Positions 57,643 through 64,000 of a stretch of 64,000 bases of DNA are shown piece by piece (position 1 is the first letter of the stretch; each line of letters opens with the position of its first letter). The DNA lies in the IMG/VR virus record IMGVR_UViG_3300045994_000055, positions 1 to 64,000 of that record. The stretch is one strand, 5' to 3'. The DNA is from a virus. Under the pieces are notes generated by a model, which saw only the letters and a list, made by a program, of their open reading frames with translations, did not search any database and was not told the origin of the DNA. The position numbers and the translations under genes were made by a program.

Positions 57643-60129
57643 TTAACCCTTATATTGGATGTGCACGACGTCGTATGCCAATGGGAAGTTAAACCCATAC
57701 TTGTCTAGTAATCCAGTGCTCAGTAAGTATTGCAAGTCTGCACGAGCAATGTCAAAAGCAATACCACGTATGTGCGGGGCATTCGGGCTTGGTTTAGCTG
57801 GTTTTAATACGTGACTGTTACCAGCCAGCCACGCATTGTATAGTGCTGTTTGTTCCTCCAATGTACGCTTTGCGCTGCTCAAGGTAAGCTTACGGCTAGT
57901 TTTTGCTTTAAATTCTTTTGCCATATTCTCAAATGCAGCCTTCATTGGTCCAGCGAGCATTTCATAATGTGCTTTATCACCTGAGTTTGCAGTAAAGTTA
58001 ATCACTGATTCTGGCCCTATTCCGCTGTCAGATGGGCCAGATGGTACTGCTGGGGTAGCGTCAGCGACAACCTGCATTGCAAGTACATCAATTGCATAAC
58101 GCCCCCAATTATATGCTGCCGCACCAGCGCCACCTTCTTTACGCCACGCCAATGCCTTACGGACAGGCTCGTCTTCATCCCTATAGTAATACGCAACTGA
58201 TATCATACCAGCAACTGTGCAAATATCGTCATTTGCTACTATTGCATTTTGATTTAATAGTTCAATATAGTAATCATTGATAATTTGGGCCATCACTACA
58301 TCTTGGGTGCCAGTGTGCGTTGTCCAATCAGTTACACTCTTAATACCCTCTGTCCCAGCCCAGGACAAAGTAGAATTGATATTTGTTGCATCAGTGACAT
58401 ATCCATAATGCTTCAGTAACTTCCCGTTAATTTGATACTTACCGACCCTAGTAGATGTAGTTTTGGTAAAGTTTGAACCACTTTCTGCGTACCCAATTTG
58501 CACCATTAGTGCTTTAGCTTGAAGGGCAGCCAACCTACCTAGTGATTGTACATGCGGTGCTGCGGCCGCTGACATTTCACTTAACGGTGCTGCTGGAGAA
58601 ACTTGCTGGCCTTTAGCAGACACTGGTCCCGGATCAGTTAGTTTAGCATCGTTTGCGCAGGTACTTGATTGTTTTACCACTGGCGTTGGCACAGTAAACA
58701 AACTTGATCCCGCTGCCTTACTGGTCGCTGCTGATTGTCGTGGCCATGGCTCGTGGCTAGGTGCCACAGTAACAATACTTTCAAACACTGCTGACTTGCT
58801 TACCCACAACCCTGACGCTTCAGCTGATGTGTCAGTATGCGAATTTGAAGCCAATGCTGACACCGCTGCTACATCCGCAGGAGTTTGTGTATTCAAATAT
58901 ATTTTGCCACCCTTTAAGACTAAGTCACTGCTAGTTTTAAAACTACCAGACGCCCCTTGAATTTTCATTTCACCGCTGCTTAAAATACCTATTGAACTTG
59001 CCTGCAGTGCAATACTTGTTGATTTGGTCGTATGCTTTGCTGTTTGCTGTGCAATGGACGATGATGCATTTATGTTTACACTAGCCCCACTGTTTAAGTT
59101 GATGTCCTTATCAGCATGTAAGTTAAACTCTCCTTCAGTACGCATATTAATACCTTGCTGCGAGTACACATTAATGTGACCTCCGCCAGTAAATTCTAAC
59201 CATGCGGTACCAGTGCTATTTGCAATGTATAACACATCTTCAGTGTCATGCATTAAGATTTGGTGCCCGCCTGCTGTGCGTAAACGCACTAGCTGACTAT
59301 TAGCATTTTGATCACCATCGTCCATAATAAACGTGTGGCCACCCTTGCGAGTCTTAACGGTAATGTCGTCAAGTGTAAGAGTACCAGCTGCCATCTTAGC
59401 TTTAAATTGCGGGTCATCAGCTGGATCATTACCTGGTCGGCCAGGTGTTGATATACCAAAAACTTGCGATGGACTTTCGCGCTGTGATGATGACGTCACA
59501 GCCCCGCGCACCGTATCCCTATCAAGTCCTTGATCCATAAGAATCGCAACCTGCGGCTCGTGTGGTGGTTTAAGATTTTTATCAAATCCTGGGCCAATAT
59601 TTGCATTAGGTGCTAGTTCATTGAACTCTGCTACTGGCCAATTACTATCTTGCGAGTATTTTGCCTTCATCGCAGCGTCTGTCATATTTGCCGTATCTAC
59701 TGGTCCAGCTGCAAGACCAGGTAGCATGTAGTGGCTTAAGTCTGTGTTGATACAAGCAAACCAATATCCGCGGTTAGGGTCACCTGCAATGAATGTACAT
59801 ATCACTTGGCAGTTAACGTCAGGCGGGACGCCCCACATACCATAACTATGTGGTACTTGCGAGAATTCGTTATTACGACCGCCACTATCAACTGGCTTGT
59901 ATGTTGTACCACCATAAGGACTTGCATAAGAAACTGTACGCCAGGATGCAGGCGCTTCTTCATCTCCGCCCAACTCAGGAATCCATACTTGCAAGCGCCC
60001 AGCTTTCAATGGATCGTAGTTATTTTTAACGTAACCAATAAATGGCCCGCTATCAATGCGTACGCCAGGTGTGTCTTCTCTACGTGCCCACTCAGGTAGT
60101 TTTTTACCAAATCGTCTATTAGTTGCCAT
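57643..60129 (-). CDS. Baseplate hub/tail lysin gp5-like with two cell-wall domains
   Basis: This 828-residue protein begins with an OB-fold-like gp5/VgrG segment (about 22-125: G-Y-V-K-N-N-Y-D-P-L-K-A-G-R). A beta-helix-like repeat region (about 290-410) follows. Residues about 535-690 look like a lysozyme or transglycosylase domain (Y-A-E-S-G with E549, V-G-K-Y-Q-I-N-G). Residues about 715-828 resemble an M15/VanY D-Ala-D-Ala peptidase with H786, D793 and H823. It would pierce and cut the host wall during infection. Confidence 0.85.
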   Translation of the reverse strand: MATNRRFGKKLPEWARREDTPGVRIDSGPFIGYVKNNYDPLKAGRLQVWIPELGGDEEAPASWRTVSYASPYGGTTYKPVDSGGRNNEFSQVPHSYGMWGVPPDVNCQVICTFIAGDPNRGYWFACINTDLSHYMLPGLAAGPVDTANMTDAAMKAKYSQDSNWPVAEFNELAPNANIGPGFDKNLKPPHEPQVAILMDQGLDRDTVRGAVTSSSQRESPSQVFGISTPGRPGNDPADDPQFKAKMAAGTLTLDDITVKTRKGGHTFIMDDGDQNANSQLVRLRTAGGHQILMHDTEDVLYIANSTGTAWLEFTGGGHINVYSQQGINMRTEGEFNLHADKDINLNSGASVNINASSSIAQQTAKHTTKSTSIALQASSIGILSSGEMKIQGASGSFKTSSDLVLKGGKIYLNTQTPADVAAVSALASNSHTDTSAEASGLWVSKSAVFESIVTVAPSHEPWPRQSAATSKAAGSSLFTVPTPVVKQSSTCANDAKLTDPGPVSAKGQQVSPAAPLSEMSAAAAPHVQSLGRLAALQAKALMVQIGYAESGSNFTKTTSTRVGKYQINGKLLKHYGYVTDATNINSTLSWAGTEGIKSVTDWTTHTGTQDVVMAQIINDYYIELLNQNAIVANDDICTVAGMISVAYYYRDEDEPVRKALAWRKEGGAGAAAYNWGRYAIDVLAMQVVADATPAVPSGPSDSGIGPESVINFTANSGDKAHYEMLAGPMKAAFENMAKEFKAKTSRKLTLSSAKRTLEEQTALYNAWLAGNSHVLKPAKPSPNAPHIRGIAFDIARADLQYLLSTGLLDKYGFNFPLAYDVVHIQYKG

Positions 60130-60130
60130 G

Positions 60131-62890
60131 TTATCTGAATCCTGCTCCGCGACGGATAGCCTTTAAGTTATTACTTTCGTCCGCTGCTATAGCCGCGGGA
60201 GTTTTTGCGGGAGTGGGCGGTTGGATAGGAAGCAGTGTTTTATTGTTAACAGAGTTTAATGTTGCCTGTGACACTACGCCTTTGTAGTCCCCTACACCAG
60301 GCACTCCTGTGGGCTTCATCATTGCTGACCCACTAACTGATGCTGCGGCCGCTTGTAATGGATCAGTTGCTGACTTGGGCGCTATATTAGCTGGGCGCAC
60401 ACCAGTGGGCGTAGCTGCATCCGCGCTTATATAATCGCTTTCTGCTCGCTCAACTTTTGATGTGCCTTTTATTGTTTTTGTTTTCATCATACGTACACCA
60501 GTAAGTGTCTGCACGAACTGCCCCTTACTAAACTCACTGTCTACCGTCAATATCTTGTAAAACCCCGTAAACTTGGAAGTAGCATATTTTGTATTCTTTG
60601 TAATACCACCTGTTGACTCGTCCATGTCAGTTGGAGTCATGAACTTAACATTACAAAAGATTTCTGAGTGGTCCATTGCAATTGACCCATTAGTGTTAAC
60701 ACCAATGCCATTGGTTGTTTTGGAGTTATATCCCGGCTGCCCTGGATTGGTGTATAAATCGTCCTGCTTGATAAAATGTGGGTCGCCAATGATTTTTAAC
60801 TTTAAGTTAATCATGTCACCACGGGCATTGGAATATATGCTTGCAAGCGCATTAGCCACAACCGCTTGCTTTTGCGTTGACACTCTACCCGTAGATTGAC
60901 TGTCACCTGAGCTAGTGACCTCTAGTGGCATTGCATTTGGATTTTCTGATTCATCTGAATCGTCCAGTACCACATAGTCAGCTTCGTCTTCGTTTCCTTT
61001 TGTGTCTTTGTTATTTCCTGCTGCTGAATTCTTAGGGAGGCCCACAGTTGCAGTAAAGTAAGCCACATCAAAATCAATCGCAAAGTCAATGATATCTATA
61101 TTTTTACCAGTGTATATGTAGTTATAATCTTTCACTGCCGCAGTAGGGTTAGCATACGGCATAGCTGGATGCTTAGAGTTATGATAACGGTGATACACGA
61201 CGTGGTATACAGTCGTGGTTGCGTAGCGTTTACGAATTGTATCGTATCGCAACTCAGTGATCTGTGGAATAATTTTGTAAAAGTCTACCCACTTATTCTC
61301 TGGGAATTTTTTACGGTTGCCGCCATCGTCAACCATTTGCTTGGCTATATAATCGCTATTGGACATTACTTGGTTAATTACATCAATGATCCGCGTGCCG
61401 GCATGGATGCCAAACGTCCTACCATTACCCGGGGCCACAACATAGTTTCCGCTATTATCTTTTGCAGCATTGCTCCGTGCACCAAACACTGCTTTGCTGT
61501 GCGGAGTTTCTGGTGGATTGATACTTGACTCTAGGATTTTTATAGGGAAGTCGTCAAAGCTAAACGAAACTTTGTCCAACTCTGCTACGTCTTTATTTTT
61601 TACTAATAGGGCAAACCATTCATTGAGTGCATTATTATAATTGGCAACTGTATACGGGGTAGTTGTGTCTACTTGCGGCTCTCCTGCTTTTGCATTGCCC
61701 CTTCGTATGCTCACGTCATCATTTTGTGTCGCTTCTTCTTGTGCGGCTTTTTCTTGACGATTTTTATCAACCCTTGATGCTTGAGTAGCGCCTACATTAG
61801 CAGGAGCCTCTCCTTTAAAGAAATTACCAATGGTAGTTGCTTCAATTTCTAAGTTGACAGGTGTAGTTACCGCGGTGTCTTTGAACGCCCCGTGATTAAA
61901 CGGCACTGCCTTAACAGAGTACTCTGCACCTTTGGATGATGCTTTGATTTTGAATTCAATAAGCTGTATAGGAAAGCGTTTGCGATGCTCAGTTAGTGGT
62001 GCGTGAATAGAACCTAAATCATCACTACCAAAGAAGTCTAGTTCTATTAAGTACGGCTGTGCAAGATAATTCTTACTGCCAATCACTGAACTCTTGCTTG
62101 CATTGATTAGTCTATCTAACAATGTCATACCGTATGGCTCAATGATCGTGAAGCTCATCTCAATCGCATTGGTGCCGCGATTTTGATTGTTGAGCCCAAT
62201 TACTGTCGTCATCCTAAAGTTTTCAAAGTAGAAGTCGTCGTGGAACTCGTAATGCCTGCCAGTGTTAACGTTATCCGCTGCCTTATTATACCTGCCAGCA
62301 GAGCTTATCAATGCAAACTTAGGTGCCCAGGAACTGACTTGATCAGCTGGTGTTTTTTGCAAAGTTTCGTATTCTTCCTTAGCCAACATAAACAAGGTTA
62401 ACCCATAGGTGTATGTTGCATACTGGTGCAACGGGTTTGCAAGTGGTTTAACGTTAGCTTGATAATTTGCCACATCTTGTGCAAATAAATTTACACCATT
62501 AGACGATGGTGCAGGCTCCGCAGCCAATACCCTTGAATCAGCTTGTGCTTGCAAGCTATTACCAGATGCAAATTGCTCATTGGCTGAAATAGCTTTATCT
62601 AGTTTGCCTTGCCCTGCGTCAGTCAATGGTGTAGTCACAACATTGCCTTCACGAACAGGGGACGTCGTCGCAGTGCTAGCCGTTGCGTCTGCTTTATCTA
62701 CCAGCGGCAGCGAATATAATTCTTCTGTTTGCGCTTGTATTTCGTCGTATGTTGCTTGCGTTTCCGCCGTGAGTTGCTTACCTTCAACACTAGAAGGTGT
62801 AACTTTATTTTTGTCCCATTGGGCTTGTATTGCTGCAAGCTTATTTTTATTCGCTTGAATTGCCGCGGTTAACTCAGCTCTAGTAGCCAT
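60131..62890 (-). CDS. Large conserved structural protein between gp5 and gp53
   Basis: This 919-residue protein has an N-terminal helical region (A-E-L-T-A-A-I-Q-A-N-K-N-K-L), then Y-A-T-Y-T-Y-G-L-T-L, D-D-F-Y-F-E-N-F-R-M-T-T-V-I-G-L and S-F-T-I-I-E-P-Y-G-M-T-L-L-D-R-L, phrases I recall from large baseplate-region proteins of T4-like cyanophages. Gln/Ala/Thr/Pro-rich ends are probably disordered. It may supply the baseplate hub, but no clear gp27 signature was identified. Confidence 0.8.
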   Translation of the reverse strand: MATRAELTAAIQANKNKLAAIQAQWDKNKVTPSSVEGKQLTAETQATYDEIQAQTEELYSLPLVDKADATASTATTSPVREGNVVTTPLTDAGQGKLDKAISANEQFASGNSLQAQADSRVLAAEPAPSSNGVNLFAQDVANYQANVKPLANPLHQYATYTYGLTLFMLAKEEYETLQKTPADQVSSWAPKFALISSAGRYNKAADNVNTGRHYEFHDDFYFENFRMTTVIGLNNQNRGTNAIEMSFTIIEPYGMTLLDRLINASKSSVIGSKNYLAQPYLIELDFFGSDDLGSIHAPLTEHRKRFPIQLIEFKIKASSKGAEYSVKAVPFNHGAFKDTAVTTPVNLEIEATTIGNFFKGEAPANVGATQASRVDKNRQEKAAQEEATQNDDVSIRRGNAKAGEPQVDTTTPYTVANYNNALNEWFALLVKNKDVAELDKVSFSFDDFPIKILESSINPPETPHSKAVFGARSNAAKDNSGNYVVAPGNGRTFGIHAGTRIIDVINQVMSNSDYIAKQMVDDGGNRKKFPENKWVDFYKIIPQITELRYDTIRKRYATTTVYHVVYHRYHNSKHPAMPYANPTAAVKDYNYIYTGKNIDIIDFAIDFDVAYFTATVGLPKNSAAGNNKDTKGNEDEADYVVLDDSDESENPNAMPLEVTSSGDSQSTGRVSTQKQAVVANALASIYSNARGDMINLKLKIIGDPHFIKQDDLYTNPGQPGYNSKTTNGIGVNTNGSIAMDHSEIFCNVKFMTPTDMDESTGGITKNTKYATSKFTGFYKILTVDSEFSKGQFVQTLTGVRMMKTKTIKGTSKVERAESDYISADAATPTGVRPANIAPKSATDPLQAAAASVSGSAMMKPTGVPGVGDYKGVVSQATLNSVNNKTLLPIQPPTPAKTPAAIAADESNNLKAIRRGAGFR

Positions 62891-62893
62891 CGC

Positions 62894-63196
62894 TTATAAC
62901 CCCAAGTCAGTGTTGAGATTAGATTTCTTAGGAATATAAATTGTCATACCAGGGTAGAAATCGAAAATAGGATCTTTGAGTGTATTTGGGTTGCGCATAG
63001 CAAATACCCACCATAGTGCAGCGTCACCGTACAAGTCATGTGCTAACAGGTCAGGGCGATATTGATAAACAGTATTGATCGTAAACTGCACATCATCAGC
63101 ATACGCTGTAACCTTGCGTACATTCATCACATCCAAGAATGGGCCAAATGTAGTTGTAGATGCGTACGGGCTTGAATTTTTATAAGTAGTTGCCAT
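62894..63196 (-). CDS. Baseplate wedge protein gp53-like
   Basis: This 100-residue protein has Y-Q-Y-R-P-D-L-L-A-H-D-L-Y-G-D-A-A-L-W-W-V-F-A and R-N-P-N-T-L-K-D-P-I-x-D-F-x2-G, the gp53 motif, with a LysM-like fold. T4 gp53 binds wedge proteins and is needed for baseplate assembly. It is much shorter than T4 gp53 (196). Its start overlaps the stop of the next structural gene in transcription order. Confidence 0.9.
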   Translation of the reverse strand: MATTYKNSSPYASTTTFGPFLDVMNVRKVTAYADDVQFTINTVYQYRPDLLAHDLYGDAALWWVFAMRNPNTLKDPIFDFYPGMTIYIPKKSNLNTDLGL

Positions 63197-64000
63197 TAGA
63201 TGAATCCCGTAGTTTTTCCGCCGTACCCACCTATCAATGTCCCCTTAGCAAAATCAGACAAGTTGAAGTTATCTGCTATATTTCTGCGAGAGTAGATAGG
63301 CTGTAATGTAACTTGTATCTGACTAGATGTAGGAATCATCGTGTGTAGCTTTGGGGTCACTGATACAGAGTCGTAAGCTGAATCAGGCACTGACAGTTTA
63401 AATGTCACTCCCGTCTCTGCTTGCACATAGTCAACGTCCTGTGGCATAGTATGGGTAAACGACGTCACCACACAAGGTACATTAGGAAAATAGCTATCAC
63501 CGTAACCTGTCAAAAACACCATTGGAGGAGGGCTACCAGTATTTGTGCTGCCACCAAACCACATTTTAGTTGCTGATCTAAAAAAGTGAATGCAAGCCAA
63601 TACATAGGCTGCTTCAGTGCCGTTTTGCGCAGTAAAATCACCAGTGATGCTAATCGCTGCGACCTCTGAACCTTCGTACGCATAGTTGGTGTAGTTGCTA
63701 TGTGTTAATGTTTGTGCACCATAGCGAGCAGTATGAGAAATTGCTATCTGTGGTGTATACGGGAATATGACCCCGTCTGTTTCCTTGAGTGGGGCTAAGA
63801 TGCCAGCATCACTTGGGTCTTTATAAAAATAATCCGCACCAGCAGCAAGCTTAATGCGTACACGCCAATCAATCAAGTCACTTGAGAACCTAGGTGCTTT
63901 TACTGCGGCAGTAGGTTTTTTAGCTGTACCGCCAGACATTAAGTTAGACACTTGTAATCTAATCCCAGATGGGTCTAAAATTTTAGCAGGGTCAATTGAT
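63196..64000 (-). CDS. Conserved structural protein, 5' end cut by window edge
   Basis: The frame has a possible start at a GTG at 63951 and an ATG at 63939, but it stays open to the window edge (reading S-I-D-P-A-K-I-L-D-P-S-G-I-R-L-Q), so the true N-terminus may lie beyond 64000. The visible part is beta-rich, with D-W-R-V-R-I-K-L, D-G-V-I-F-P-Y-T-P-Q-I and A-C-I-H-F-F-R-S-A-T-K-M, which I recall from baseplate-region proteins of T4-like cyanophages. It overlaps the gp53-like gene by 1 base. Confidence 0.75.
   Translation of the reverse strand, partial: SIDPAKILDPSGIRLQVSNLMSGGTAKKPTAAVKAPRFSSDLIDWRVRIKLAAGADYFYKDPSDAGILAPLKETDGVIFPYTPQIAISHTARYGAQTLTHSNYTNYAYEGSEVAAISITGDFTAQNGTEAAYVLACIHFFRSATKMWFGGSTNTGSPPPMVFLTGYGDSYFPNVPCVVTSFTHTMPQDVDYVQAETGVTFKLSVPDSAYDSVSVTPKLHTMIPTSSQIQVTLQPIYSRRNIADNFNLSDFAKGTLIGGYGGKTTGFI

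Noticed and set aside
1-64000. tRNA genes, CRISPR arrays, integrase or attachment sites
   Set aside because: No cloverleaf-like sequences, spaced direct repeats or integrase motifs were noticed by reading. A dedicated tRNA or repeat search was not possible here.

Overview
The window looks like part of the genome of a large tailed phage of the T4 superfamily (myovirus, Caudoviricetes). The clearest evidence is a baseplate block in T4 order: a gp53-like wedge protein, a gp5-like hub/lysin, gp25-like and gp6-like wedge proteins, a giant structural protein, then fibre genes. Phage dihydrofolate reductase and thymidylate synthase genes, T4-type late promoter motifs (TATAAATA and close variants) and many small overlapping genes agree with this. 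There are no host housekeeping genes, tRNAs, rRNAs, CRISPR arrays or integrases. The host cannot be read from the sequence. Several small genes resemble, from memory, conserved proteins of T4-like cyanophages and other aquatic T4-like phages, but no photosynthesis genes are present.

Positions 1-16817 run rightward. 1-3516 holds small coupled genes of unknown function and a first radical SAM enzyme. 3517-9603 is an accessory block with five near-identical sigma70-like promoters. It encodes a ParB/DGQH-like protein, two HNH nucleases, a small DUF6900-like protein and a MoxR AAA+ ATPase paired with a metallopeptidase-like/VWA protein. 9678-10929 holds three conserved phage proteins. 10926-12981 is dihydrofolate reductase and thymidylate synthase with a free-standing GIY-YIG homing endonuclease inserted between them on the opposite strand. 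12985-16817 is a sugar/amino-sugar cassette (SDR epimerase, radical SAM, DegT aminotransferase, Gfo/Idh/MocA dehydrogenase) ending at an intrinsic terminator.

Positions 16800-64000 run leftward. Reading with transcription, 64000 to 35499 is the tail module: a structural protein open at the window edge, gp53, a large unknown structural protein, gp5 with two C-terminal cell-wall domains, gp25, gp6, a 4538-residue giant and five fibre or fibre-associated proteins, closed by an intrinsic terminator. 35434 to 16800 follows as a run of 19 almost gapless genes. They are a conserved small protein, four glycosyltransferase-like proteins plus a small unknown, six tandem radical SAM enzymes, an unknown 359-residue protein, a 33-residue basic protein, an SGNH hydrolase, a NodU/CmcH carbamoyltransferase, an APS-kinase-like P-loop kinase, a DUF2061 membrane protein and a 939-residue repeat protein.

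The most unusual content is this 18.6 kb glycosyltransferase/radical SAM/carbamoyltransferase operon directly downstream of the tail genes. It may build an unknown modification of a virion protein, a glycan or the host envelope; that role is inferred from context only. The second theme is T4-style regulation: inverted repeats that would hide start regions in read-through mRNA, with late promoter motifs in or beside the upstream arm, and promoters placed so that the start codon falls at the transcription start.
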